From contig JBANDB010000002.1 in NCBI GenBank assembly GCA_037576215.1, forward strand, positions 5,704,001 through 5,768,000: 64,000 nucleotides of DNA, written 5' to 3'. Made by a program: the position numbers and the translations under genes. Below, in pieces: positions 43,985 through 52,883 of the stretch. Each line of letters begins with the position of its first letter. The stretch's first letter is position 1. The notes under the pieces are model-generated. The model was not told the origin of the DNA, did no database searches, and saw only the letters and a list, made by a program, of their open reading frames with translations. This DNA comes from Armillaria gallica. Taxonomy: Eukaryota > Basidiomycota > Agaricomycetes > Agaricales > Physalacriaceae.

Positions 43985-44385
43985 AGTACATCGGCGTTCC
44001 GTCTGCGTCATCGTCATGCCGTCCCTAGAGATCTCATGCCTTTCAGCAGAGTTTTCGAAGAAATGTCATATGGGCTGCAGCTTGCTCCAAAGGCCTTGTT
44101 CGCCCAGAGGAGGAGGGGATTTTCCATATGATGGTGACGCGAGTGGTAGACTAGACCCGTATGCCTCGTTGAGCAGGCCTGATTATGCGCATCCGTCTGT
44201 GGATCGGCGTTCCGTTTTAATTTTCATCATCGTCAGTCTCGTTAAACCTCCCGGGTTTAACGAGCAATGTTATACGCGCTGCAGCTTGTCCTGGGGGCCT
44301 TGTTCGCCTTCCAGGCATGGGGGACTTTTCGTATAACAGCGATGAGAGGGATTAAAAGGGGATCCATATGCGCGGTAGACGGATT
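43985..44385 (-). repeat. Two related hairpin modules in the 3' non-coding region
   Basis: Tandem repeat of about 205 bp. Both copies contain ATCGGCGTTCCGT, then CTGCAGCTTG...GGCCTTGTTCGCC inside a stem. In copy 1 the stem is TCATATGG (44066-44073) with CCATATGA (44124-44131). In copy 2 it is GTTATACG (44269-44276) with CGTATAAC (44330-44337). The stem sequences differ but pairing is kept. Copy 2 also has a perfect hairpin CTCGTTAAACC/GGGTTTAACGAG just before. This points to a selected RNA or DNA structure. Confidence 0.65.
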
Positions 44386-44506
44386 TCTTGTGTGGCGCGT
44401 TAGTATTCGTAAAGGTCATGAGTAGGATGCATCCTTGTCGTAAAAGTTCGTGAGTGAGGGTCCGTTGCTATCCCCCGTTATAGGGCACGTTTCGACTGCT
44501 GTTTGT

Positions 44507-47500
44507 TTATGGGATTTCTGTTGCTTCGTACGACGATTTCGAGCCTGTCGAGGGGTCATCGTTGCCACCAAACCAATCCCAGTCGAGTGCCTGGTCGTAC
44601 CAGATTTTTTGTCCAGTGAATGGATCCATATAGGACTGCCAATCTCCTGTCTCTTGTCTGGTGCGGTTCACTTTTTCTGCGAGGTATTTGTCGACTAGTT
44701 CGTCGGCATCCATGTCGTTTTCCTTTACCCAGCTGTTGGATTCGGGTCCATATCCTTTCCATTTAACGAAGTAGTCTGTAGTCCAGCGCCATGGTTCGCC
44801 AGTCTTTCCTCGGACCTTTCGGTCTCTATGCTCGAGAACCTGCTCGATTTCATAGTGCTCCTCCCCGTCAATAAGATCGGGTGGTGGCGGAGGCGGCTGT
44901 TCCTGGTTAGGGAATGCGGGTGGCGTATAGGGTGTTAGGAGTGATTCGTTGAATACGGGATGGATACGCCAGCCTATGGGGAGTTTTAATTTGTACGCCG
45001 AAGCTCCGATCTTGGCGATGATACGGAAGGGGCCCGTTTTTTTGTCTGCAAGTTTTTTCTTCGGACGTGGGAGTGCCAGATTGCTCGTGTCGAGCCACAC
45101 TTCGTCTCCCACCGAGTAATCAACTGCAGGTCTTTTCTTTTTGTCGTATTGGGCTTTCATCTGGTCGGCGGCTTTCTCGAGTGCTTGCTTTGCCTCGGCG
45201 TGAATTTTTTGCATATCTGAAACGAAGGTGTTTGAGGCCGGTGTTCTGAAGGGTGCTCGGGGTCGTACGGCACCAGGGAGGACCTCGACGATATAGCCAT
45301 GGGTAACCTCGAAGGGACTTTTACCCGTTGCGGAGTGGGTGCGGTTATTGTGAGCGAAGGCCGCGAGAGAGAGCCATTCCACCCAGTCATTCTGGCGGTG
45401 ATTGACGAAGATCCGGAGGTATTTTTCAACCTCCTGATTCACTCGCTCAGTCTGCCCGTCAGTTTGTGGGTGGTAGGCGGTGGATGCATTTGCCTTGATC
45501 TGAAGCAAGTCATAAAGGTCTTTCATGAACTTGGATACAAACACGGTGCCTCGGTCGCTGATAACGACCTGAGGCATCCCATGTTTGGCGTAGACTTCGT
45601 CTCGTAGAATTTTGGCCCACCCTTCTGATGACATCTCCGTAGTGCATGCGACTGGTATAATTTCTTTAGAGAAGCGATCGACGATCATTAGGATCGCGTC
45701 GAAGCCTTGACTCTTTGGTAAACCAGTCACCATGTCGACGGAGATATGAGTCCATGGTCGGGAGGGTATTGCGTTTGGATGAAGCGGCGCTGCTTTTGCT
45801 TGTGTGCTGGATTTGGTTCGTTGGCACGTTTCGCAGCCGCGGACATAGTCCTCTATGTCTTTCTTCATCCTTGGCCACCAGTATTCTCGTAAGACGAGTT
45901 CTTTAGTCTTTTCTATGCCGGGGTGTCCCGCCGTGATGTGGTCATGAACTTGCGAGATAATCTCGCCTCGTAACGAATGGTCGGAAGGAACGTAAATGCG
46001 GGAATCGTAATAGATTAACCCGTCATTCATTTTCAGTCCTCGGTCGTGGTTTAGGGAGGTCGCAATGTTCTTGTCCCATCGGTGGTGGTTGAGCGTGGCT
46101 TGCTTTATCTTGGAATGGGTTTCCTCGATAGTGGGCATGACTAGGGCCCGGAAATGCTCGGGTTTGAGAACGATAACCTCGTCGTTGTCCTCCTTTCCCT
46201 GCTCGTGGTCTGCTCTGCGACTAAGTAAGTCGGCTTTCTTGTTTGCGGTTCCCGATTTGTGGTGAAGCGTAAAGTGGTACTCGGCCAGCTCAGTAACCCA
46301 TCGCGCTTGTCGCCGATTGAGTTTCTGGGGTTTTCGGAAATACTGGAGGTTTTGGTGGTCCGTCCATATTTCGAAGTCCTGAGCTGCGCCCATTAGATAG
46401 TGCCTCCACTCGTCGAGCGCGATCATTATCGCGAGCAGTTCCTTGTCGTAAATTTCGTAATTTCGTTCTGTCGTAGTGAGGGATTTGGATAAAAATGCGA
46501 CCGGGCGCCATTTTCCATCCTGCTCCTGCGTCAATACCGCACCTATCGCTCCCTCACTTGCATCCGCTTCTACACGGAACTTTCCTTCCTCGGTGGGTAT
46601 CGCCAATACCACCTCTTCGGCTAATAGGCGTTTCAATTCTTCGAATGCGTCCTGTTGCGCTTTTCCCCACTTCCATGGGTCGTTTCCTGTCAGCTGGGTC
46701 ATTGGTTTGACGACCTTGCTGTATCCCTTGATGAAGCGTCTGTAGAAGTTGGTAAAGCCTAAGAACGATTGGAGCTGCACTTTTTTGGCTGGTACAGGCC
46801 ACTCTGCGATTCCTGCGATTTTGACTGGGTCCATGCGGATACTCCCTTCACTGATGATGACTCCCAGGTACTCTGTTTCCAAGGTTTCGAACTCGCATTT
46901 TTCCGCTTTAAGGAATAGCTTGTTCTTTCGGAGGAGTCTTAGAACCTCGCGCGTGATGCGGCGATGCTCTTCCTTGGTCTTGGACATGATAAGGATATCA
47001 TCAAGGTAAACAGTAACTGCGCCTGACGCAATGAGATTTTTGAAAATATCATTCATCATCCACTGGAAGGTGGCGGGCGAGTTGGTGAGCCCGAAGAACA
47101 TAACCGTGGGTTCGAACAATCCGCGATTAGTTCTGAAGGCCGCTTTCCACTCGTCACCGCTTTTGATGCGCACATTGTTGTATCCCCACCGAACGTCGAG
47201 CTTGGAAAAATACTTGGCACCCCGTAATTTGTCCATTAGTTCTGAGATTAGCGGAAGTGGATAACGGTTTTTAATTGTCATCTCATTGAGCTTCCGATAA
47301 TCTTGGACTGGTCGTAGCTTACCATCCTTCTTTTTAACGAAGAAGAATGGCGAAGCCATGGGTGACTTGGATGGTCGTATTCGTCCACTCGAGAGGTTTT
47401 CATCTAAAAACTTGTCGAGTTCCGCTTGTTCGTTCCTGTTCAAAGGGTAGACCTTGCAATCTAGATTGGCGCTTGCGTTTGGAGTAAGTTCGATGGCGTG

Positions 47501-49636
47501 GTCCCACGTCTTTGGGTCGGGAAGTTCATCGAAACTGTCTTTGTCGAACAGATCGTTGAAATCCCGACACCATTCTGGGACCATTTCTTCGAACGTCTTG
47601 GTCTCTTTGTCTGCATTGGCCGCGGCAGCTAAGTCATTGGCATGATGCGCACGTATGAGAATAGCCCGCGTAAAATCTATTGCAAGGATGGTGTCCCCTT
47701 CTTCCAGTTCCTCGTCCCATCTGTCTTCGGGATCCGCATCTGGTAATGTGAATGGATTTTTACGGCATTCGCATCGTGCAAACGTTAATCCTCCAGTCTT
47801 CCAATTGATGATGGGATTATGCTGGGCTAACCAATCGTGACCAAGGAAGATCTCTTTATCACCGAGATCTGTTACGGCTAGATCTATTCGTTCAGAATGA
47901 TCCCCGATTTTGAGTTCGATCTCAGCGTATTCGGTGATTGATCCTCCTGAGTTCTTGGTTCCGTCGGCATTATAGACTGGGATTGGAGCGGCTGTCGGTC
48001 GAGTCGGGATGCTGTGTTGTTTAACGAATTTTCGATTGATGGCGCTACTGGTGCATCCGCTGTCTACCAACGCGGTTGTAGAGATATTGGAAATTGTTCC
48101 TGGAGCCCCGAGCATGACGGGGATCACCAGGTCTTTTCCTTTATCGCTTAACGCGCTGATAAGTCGCTTTGGCTCCTGTAGCTCATGAAGCCACCAGAGT
48201 GCGTCGATTCGCCTCATCCCCCTCATTGCTTTGATCATTGAGTCAACGACTTCTTCTGTGCGTGTTTTGTGAATCCAGTTTTTTAGAATTGCCTTTGCTT
48301 CTGACTCCGTCCGCGCTTGTACTACGCCGCGTAGAGTCCACTCTGCTCCGAATGGTTTGAGCCATTCTCTATAGGTCTGTCCCTTTGTATAGGTTCGGGA
48401 CAGTTGCGGGGCCTCTTCAACCTTCGCGTCGCCCCATACGGGCGCGACTACCGTCGGTGAGGTCACCGCATTTTCTAAGTCCAAAGGGGTTAAATTAGCG
48501 TTTTCGTTCATCATGAAACTGGTAATGTCCTCGTGGTCAGGTACTTCAATAAAAGCTACCTGATGCCCCCTTTGCACTGCCTGGGCGCTAGCAGCTTCCA
48601 AACCTGCGGCTTTCTGGTCGGTCGTGGAACGGGAGTAGCTTTCCGCGAAGGTGCCACTCCTAGAAGGAGTGACAAGGTGGGCTGTCACTGTTGCGCAACG
48701 ATTGCCTACGCTTCTCACCGTTGTGTAACGGTCGCCTTCACCTGGTTCCTTCGGGCCCGTCTCTGTGATGACCGGGATCCTCGTTTCATTCGGCGTTCCC
48801 CCTTCGTCGGGTCGCCCTTCGCCTCGATAGGCATTGGCAACTGATCGGGGGCACTTACCCGACTCCGGGTCGTCCATATTCGGGACTGAGGGCAATACCC
48901 CCATCGTGTCCGTCGTCGTCTTCAGGACGGGGAGCAAATAGACCCTTGCGTCCCTCGTCTCTCCTTGTGTGGCCTTCGTTAGGGCCTGGTGTCCAGTGTT
49001 GCGGGAGCTGGTCTCCGGGGTTGGAGTCTTGGCGTCGCGATCTTTGTCGTCTGTGGCCTCATCCATGGTTCCTAAGTCAGCTGTGCTGCACTTAGCTTTA
49101 TCGCCTCGCGCTTTCGTCTCTAATTGACTATTTGCCGGGCGTTGAACCGATAGCTCTGCGACTACCGCGTTCGGCATAGATCCTGAGTCACCTTTGTGGT
49201 CGTCCTCAGCTTGTCCAGTGTTGCGGGAGCTGGTCTCCGGGGTTAGAGTCTTGGCGTCGCGATCTTTGTCGTCCGTGGCCTCATCTATGGCCTTCGTTAG
49301 GGCCTGGTGTCCAGTGTTGCGGGAGCTGGTCTCCGTTGCTGTCATCAGAGCCCCGTCGTGGGATTTACACTTTGCAGCCCGTGTGCAAGTCTCTTTTACC
49401 AGAGGAGGTTTCGCCGTGGCTATTCCCTCGAAACTCCCTGCGCGGCAGGGACTCCGTAGAGCTGCAATTTCAGGCAGAGGACGTTTACGCGGGAGCGTAG
49501 CTGTCTGCTCTCCTGCCCCATCCGGTCGAACATTCGTCACTGCGGCTTGAAACTCCCCTAGGGAAGGCCTCGACTGGTGCTTCGCCGTTATGATGGGTGT
49601 CACTATGGTGGGTGACTTATCGCCTCGAGCTTTCAT
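44507..49636 (-). CDS. pol: Pol polyprotein (PR-RT-RH-IN-chromodomain)
   Basis: 1709 residues from its own ATG at 49636. The first 330 or so residues are low-complexity with tandem PETSSRNTG units. Then come: aspartic protease (LVDSGCTSSAIN, about residue 525); reverse transcriptase (VYLDDILIMS, about 877); RNase H (EADASEGAIGAVL about 1025 and TDHQNLQYF about 1100); integrase with HHCC zinc module (HPGIEK ... CETCQRTK, about 1226-1272) and the D,D35E core (SVDMVTGL, VISDRGTVF, QTERVNQEVE); and a chromodomain (YFVKWKGYGPESNSWVKE, about 1620). Chromodomains in such elements steer integration to H3-marked chromatin (family knowledge). The frame differs from Gag, and about 305 nt separate the Gag stop from this ATG. 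Confidence 0.95.
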   Translation of the reverse strand: MKARGDKSPTIVTPIITAKHQSRPSLGEFQAAVTNVRPDGAGEQTATLPRKRPLPEIAALRSPCRAGSFEGIATAKPPLVKETCTRAAKCKSHDGALMTATETSSRNTGHQALTKAIDEATDDKDRDAKTLTPETSSRNTGQAEDDHKGDSGSMPNAVVAELSVQRPANSQLETKARGDKAKCSTADLGTMDEATDDKDRDAKTPTPETSSRNTGHQALTKATQGETRDARVYLLPVLKTTTDTMGVLPSVPNMDDPESGKCPRSVANAYRGEGRPDEGGTPNETRIPVITETGPKEPGEGDRYTTVRSVGNRCATVTAHLVTPSRSGTFAESYSRSTTDQKAAGLEAASAQAVQRGHQVAFIEVPDHEDITSFMMNENANLTPLDLENAVTSPTVVAPVWGDAKVEEAPQLSRTYTKGQTYREWLKPFGAEWTLRGVVQARTESEAKAILKNWIHKTRTEEVVDSMIKAMRGMRRIDALWWLHELQEPKRLISALSDKGKDLVIPVMLGAPGTISNISTTALVDSGCTSSAINRKFVKQHSIPTRPTAAPIPVYNADGTKNSGGSITEYAEIELKIGDHSERIDLAVTDLGDKEIFLGHDWLAQHNPIINWKTGGLTFARCECRKNPFTLPDADPEDRWDEELEEGDTILAIDFTRAILIRAHHANDLAAAANADKETKTFEEMVPEWCRDFNDLFDKDSFDELPDPKTWDHAIELTPNASANLDCKVYPLNRNEQAELDKFLDENLSSGRIRPSKSPMASPFFFVKKKDGKLRPVQDYRKLNEMTIKNRYPLPLISELMDKLRGAKYFSKLDVRWGYNNVRIKSGDEWKAAFRTNRGLFEPTVMFFGLTNSPATFQWMMNDIFKNLIASGAVTVYLDDILIMSKTKEEHRRITREVLRLLRKNKLFLKAEKCEFETLETEYLGVIISEGSIRMDPVKIAGIAEWPVPAKKVQLQSFLGFTNFYRRFIKGYSKVVKPMTQLTGNDPWKWGKAQQDAFEELKRLLAEEVVLAIPTEEGKFRVEADASEGAIGAVLTQEQDGKWRPVAFLSKSLTTTERNYEIYDKELLAIMIALDEWRHYLMGAAQDFEIWTDHQNLQYFRKPQKLNRRQARWVTELAEYHFTLHHKSGTANKKADLLSRRADHEQGKEDNDEVIVLKPEHFRALVMPTIEETHSKIKQATLNHHRWDKNIATSLNHDRGLKMNDGLIYYDSRIYVPSDHSLRGEIISQVHDHITAGHPGIEKTKELVLREYWWPRMKKDIEDYVRGCETCQRTKSSTQAKAAPLHPNAIPSRPWTHISVDMVTGLPKSQGFDAILMIVDRFSKEIIPVACTTEMSSEGWAKILRDEVYAKHGMPQVVISDRGTVFVSKFMKDLYDLLQIKANASTAYHPQTDGQTERVNQEVEKYLRIFVNHRQNDWVEWLSLAAFAHNNRTHSATGKSPFEVTHGYIVEVLPGAVRPRAPFRTPASNTFVSDMQKIHAEAKQALEKAADQMKAQYDKKKRPAVDYSVGDEVWLDTSNLALPRPKKKLADKKTGPFRIIAKIGASAYKLKLPIGWRIHPVFNESLLTPYTPPAFPNQEQPPPPPPDLIDGEEHYEIEQVLEHRDRKVRGKTGEPWRWTTDYFVKWKGYGPESNSWVKENDMDADELVDKYLAEKVNRTRQETGDWQSYMDPFTGQKIWYDQALDWDWFGGNDDPSTGSKSSYEATEIP

Positions 49637-49941
49637 CTGTAATAGATTACTCGCCGGGCGTCAAGCCGATAGCTCTGTGACTACCGCGCTCGTTCCTGGT
49701 ATCGTCGATGGTCCCACCATCACGATTGTCGCTTTGTTAGGCGTGGATCGAACCGATAGCTCTGCGACTACCGCGTTCCTTGGTTGATTCTGTTGGTTTA
49801 GTTCCTGGTCTGATTGCGAAGTCGCGGGTATATTCGAATGCGCGGTGGATACTACAGGCGATATATGAGTACAATTGGAAGATGCGATAAGCGTACCAGC
49901 CGGGACTAAACCGTGGGCCGCCGAATAGATTGAATCATCAT
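49637..49941 (-). other. Gag-Pol gap with tandem repeats
   Basis: 305 nt between the Gag stop (TAGATGATG) and the Pol ATG. It contains copies of a GCAGAGCTATCGGTTCGA-like unit (plus-strand CCGATAGCTCTGCGACTACC at about 49671 and 49750) that also occurs inside the Pol N-terminus near 49147. No continuous frame links Gag and Pol, so Pol needs reinitiation, splicing or another unusual mechanism. Confidence 0.6.
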
Positions 49942-52161
49942 CTAGACGGCGGTCTCTTTTACCTCCTCAATCGTTGAGAGGCCTTCTTTCCTATCCCAGT
50001 AAGTATTTGCACGTCGCAAAGACTCAGCTCGGGTTTGAGGCGCTCGGCAGTCTCGCTTGAAGTGGCCCTTCTTGCCACATCCAAAGCATATCGTATCTGC
50101 CGTGGCGGCGTCGATGTTCATCGGCTGTCCACGTCCTCCATAGGTTGTCCCCGTCACCGGTCTAGTTATGGGGGCTCTGGTTTGACCGCCCTGTACAGGC
50201 GCGGTCGTTTTCTGGAACTGTGGTCGTGCCGGTCCTATCGTTCCTTCTGCCTGCTTGAGGCGCCAATTGAGATCTATCCGGAGGAGGCGAGCCTTCCATG
50301 CGGGGTAGTCGGTTGGTACATCCCCGTCTGACGAGTATATGGTGTTTTTACTCGATTGGCGGGCGGCCTTCTTGATCTGTTGGAGCATGATTTGGTCGTT
50401 ATCGCGTACCCCAGCGTGGTAGGCCAGTTCTTCAAAGATTTGGAAGAACTTGTCGCCGTCCTTGTGCTCCGATTGCTTTAGCCTTTCCCACTGCGCATAC
50501 CTTAGCTGCGAGTCAGCGTCTTTCCAGAATCGTTTGTTGAGTTCCGACTGGAACTCGTCATAGGTTGGATATTTCTGCTCGCCGTCCGCGGTTTTTCCTA
50601 TAACTTTAGCACACAACTGCCACCACCTTCCAGCGTCTCCCGAGAGTCGAGAGACACAGAAGACGACTTTATGCGGGTGTTGGCGGAAATGTCGGTTAAA
50701 GACGTCGAAATGCAGTTCGCACTTTAGGAAGAAGCGAGCGATGTCGTCCGAGTCCCCGGTAAAGTCGTCGACTTCTTTCAAGATTTTTGGCTTGAAGTCG
50801 TCGTAGGGGGCTGTCGCTCCAGCTTGCAATTCCCAAGGTATAGGTGGGTCTGGCATATCGGGGGGCGCCGGGAATCGCGGTAGTACTACTCGTATGGCGG
50901 GGATGGCGGGTGGCTGTGCTGGTTGTCCGCCACCTCCGCCAGCTCCATGTCCGCCACCGGCAAAAGGTAGGTACCCGGGTTGGTACGTTCCTGGTGCCGC
51001 TTGTCTGGTGGCGTAAACAAACGTGTTAGTGACTCGGGGAGGTGCTACTGGGGGCTCATCTGGTAATGCAGGCTGGATTTCGATCTCTGGCGCGGCTTCT
51101 TCGTAAGGGGGAAAGGTTTCCATCCTGTCATTTGGGTGGACGCTGTTCCACAGGAGGCGAGCATTTCGCTCCGCCTCGTACTGTAGGATCTCATCGGCAG
51201 GGAGATCCACCTGTTTCCTAATAAAATAATCGTTCCCTGCCTGGGTAATTCCCCAGACTAGGGACATAGGTAACTCGTAAGCGAAATAATTATAGAGGTC
51301 GACATAGTTCGCCTCTTGTAGTAATACAGGAATAGGGATTGAGGGGTCATCGTCTGTTTGGTTATAGAAGTTGATGGCGTCAGTTAGCGTCATCCTCACT
51401 GGGGTAGTAGGGCGAGTGCTCGCGCGTCTGCTCGGGGGTCGACTCGCTGATTCCGTCGATTGTGAGGTGAGGGTATGGGGTGGGAGGACGGTTTGGTGGA
51501 CTCTCGACGAAGGTCGACTCGCTATGCTCCTCTGGTGGACGCGTGAGCTCGGGTGGTGGCTGAGGTCGCTCCCTGAATCGCTGGGCGAGCTGTTCCCAGG
51601 CACTTGCTCGGGGGGGTCGGAGGGTAGACCTTCGAGGTTGTGCTCGCCAGCCTCTGCGTGTCGGGTCTGAGGGACCGGCGACGGGTTCACTGACCTGTAC
51701 AGGCTCGAGTGGCGGCTCTCGGGTCTCGACAGGTTGATGGGGCGAGACGAAGGTGGGCGCGGGGAAGTAGGCGCTGTAGGGGGTGTCGAGATTATCCCAG
51801 AGCTCGCTGGCAGTGATACCGGCTGCGGGTGTTGGAGTATCGGTGGTTGCGACGGGTCGAGTGTCGCGGCCCATTCCGTGTCTCCTGCCACGGTTGGCTC
51901 GGGGGATTGCGTCAGGTGAGGGGGTTCGAGGGACAAGCGAGGCATAATAGGAAGCGGGATGGTCGGCGGTGATGTCGACCTCAGCCGGGCTCCTTCTGGG
52001 AGGGGTAATAGAGCTTCCCTCCGGGATCGCGGTAGAAGTCGACTCAGAAACGTCGATCGCCTCTTCGTTGTTTCGCTGTCCAGGGAAGTCGTCGAGTGAG
52101 ATCGATCGGCGTGGTATGGGTGCGAAGAGTCGGGGTGGCTGCTGCTCGAGCGGGATGCCAT
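49942..52161 (-). CDS. gag: Gag protein
   Basis: 739 residues from ATG 52161. The first 250 residues are Ser/Pro/Arg-rich. The capsid region (FTGDSDDIARFFLKCELHF ... LSGDAGRWW ... FWKDADSQLRYAQWERL) is of the retrotransposon Gag type. A single CCHC zinc knuckle (CFGCGKKGHFKRDC) lies near the C-terminus for nucleic acid packaging. The N-terminal 260 codons overlap the membrane ORF in another frame. Confidence 0.93.
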   Translation of the reverse strand: MASRSSSSHPDSSHPYHADRSHSTTSLDSETTKRRSTFLSRLLPRSRREALLPLPEGARLRSTSPPTIPLPIMPRLSLEPPHLTQSPEPTVAGDTEWAATLDPSQPPILQHPQPVSLPASSGIISTPPTAPTSPRPPSSRPINLSRPESRHSSLYRSVNPSPVPQTRHAEAGEHNLEGLPSDPPEQVPGNSSPSDSGSDLSHHPSSRVHQRSIASRPSSRVHQTVLPPHTLTSQSTESASRPPSRRASTRPTTPVRMTLTDAINFYNQTDDDPSIPIPVLLQEANYVDLYNYFAYELPMSLVWGITQAGNDYFIRKQVDLPADEILQYEAERNARLLWNSVHPNDRMETFPPYEEAAPEIEIQPALPDEPPVAPPRVTNTFVYATRQAAPGTYQPGYLPFAGGGHGAGGGGGQPAQPPAIPAIRVVLPRFPAPPDMPDPPIPWELQAGATAPYDDFKPKILKEVDDFTGDSDDIARFFLKCELHFDVFNRHFRQHPHKVVFCVSRLSGDAGRWWQLCAKVIGKTADGEQKYPTYDEFQSELNKRFWKDADSQLRYAQWERLKQSEHKDGDKFFQIFEELAYHAGVRDNDQIMLQQIKKAARQSSKNTIYSSDGDVPTDYPAWKARLLRIDLNWRLKQAEGTIGPARPQFQKTTAPVQGGQTRAPITRPVTGTTYGGRGQPMNIDAATADTICFGCGKKGHFKRDCRAPQTRAESLRRANTYWDRKEGLSTIEEVKETAV

Positions 52162-52333
52162 TTAAATTATTTGTAATGACTGAGGGGGTAGTACGATGCG
52201 CCTCTTCTTGTCGTCGTAGACGTAACTGCCTTGCTCTGTGGCGGAACCTGACTGCAAGAATGAGGGCAAGGGTGACGAAGGTGGCGCTTGGTATTCCTAG
52301 TGCGATGGCAATAATCCGAGCGTCGTCTTCCAT
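51380..52333 (-). CDS. Membrane ORF overlapping Gag
   Basis: 317 residues from the first ATG after the PBS (52333). An N-terminal single membrane span (IAIALGIPSATFVTLALILAV) is followed at once by a basic stretch (RFRHRARQLRLRR), then a long Pro/Ser/Glu-rich hydrophilic tail. It overlaps Gag by 782 nt in a different frame. The second element has the same arrangement at 60314-61168. Position (before Gag) and topology differ from a classical envelope gene. It could anchor particles or RNA at a membrane (inference). No similarity to a named family recognised. Confidence 0.7.
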   Translation of the reverse strand: MEDDARIIAIALGIPSATFVTLALILAVRFRHRARQLRLRRQEEAHRTTPSVITNNLNGIPLEQQPPRLFAPIPRRSISLDDFPGQRNNEEAIDVSESTSTAIPEGSSITPPRRSPAEVDITADHPASYYASLVPRTPSPDAIPRANRGRRHGMGRDTRPVATTDTPTPAAGITASELWDNLDTPYSAYFPAPTFVSPHQPVETREPPLEPVQVSEPVAGPSDPTRRGWRAQPRRSTLRPPRASAWEQLAQRFRERPQPPPELTRPPEEHSESTFVESPPNRPPTPYPHLTIDGISESTPEQTREHSPYYPSEDDAN

Positions 52334-52360
52334 GGGGGTTCTGAGGCAGAATCAGTAAAG

Positions 52361-52376
52361 CTAGCTTTGAGCTAAT
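52361..52376 (-). other. Primer-binding site, self-complementary to the LTR
   Basis: In element sense ATTAGCTCAAAGCTAG starts right after the 5' LTR. Its 15 nt TTAGCTCAAAGCTAG is the exact complement of CTAGCTTTGAGCTAA in the LTR (plus-strand 52524-52538), about 30 bp after the TATA motif. This suits self-priming by the transcript's own 5' end rather than by a tRNA. Confidence 0.75.
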
Positions 52377-52883
52377 TGTAAGACCCGAACTTCAATCAAA
52401 GGTGATTAGATCGGCTGTATCGCGTTCGTACAGTCACCGTCTAGCCCTTGTGATGATTGACGCCCAAGACTCACTTTAGGAACTCTTAGCAGAGGAGGAG
52501 GAGGTTGTTCGGTATGAATAAACTTTAGCTCAAAGCTAGGGAAATACAGGCTTTGAGTAAGCTACTTATATACTAAAGTCAAGGTCCGTAAAAGGTACTA
52601 AAGGGAGGCTACCGTGTTAGAAAGTGAATAAGCCAATTACACGATAGCCGAGAAATAAGACGTGCTCAAGACGTGTTAAGTCGTATTGAGTACGTGTCGC
52701 GTATGCGTTGGCCGAGTGTGACGTGTGGAGTACGTGTTGCGTACATGTCGACCGAGTGTGACGTGTTAGCGATGTGAAGATTTATGAAGACTCCCCGGGA
52801 GTCACGGATCTAAGGTGGTGAGTCATCTTATCTTATCTGTCAAAGATAAGATAAGATGCGGAAAAAACGAATAAATCGTAACA
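52377..52883 (-). repeat. 5' LTR (right copy)
   Basis: 507 bp, same ends as the left copy. It carries the promoter for the element. TATATAAGTAGC in sense is followed by the CTAGCTTTGAGCTAA segment. Confidence 0.95.

Larger units (their letters stand above)
43444..52883 (-). mobile_element. Complete Ty3/gypsy chromodomain LTR retrotransposon
   Basis: 9440 bp element on the minus strand with two 507 bp LTRs (TG...CA), the target duplication CTTAC, a PBS directly inside the 5' LTR (right side) and a G-rich polypurine tract inside the 3' LTR (left side). Coding order in sense: membrane ORF (52333-51380) overlapping Gag (52161-49942), then Pol (49636-44507) with aspartic protease, RT, RNase H, integrase and C-terminal chromodomain. 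All three frames are open, and the LTRs differ at one base that I can see, so insertion was very recent and the element may be active. It interrupts an F-box gene. Confidence 0.95.

Noticed and set aside
49194..49550. Plus-strand ORF antisense to Pol
   Set aside because: It mirrors the tandem repeats of the Pol N-terminus in the opposite frame; no independent support.
51380..52333. Membrane ORF as a classical envelope gene
   Set aside because: It precedes Gag, has only an N-terminal span, and lacks a signal peptide, a Cys-rich ectodomain or a fusion-like segment. Calling it Env would be unsupported.
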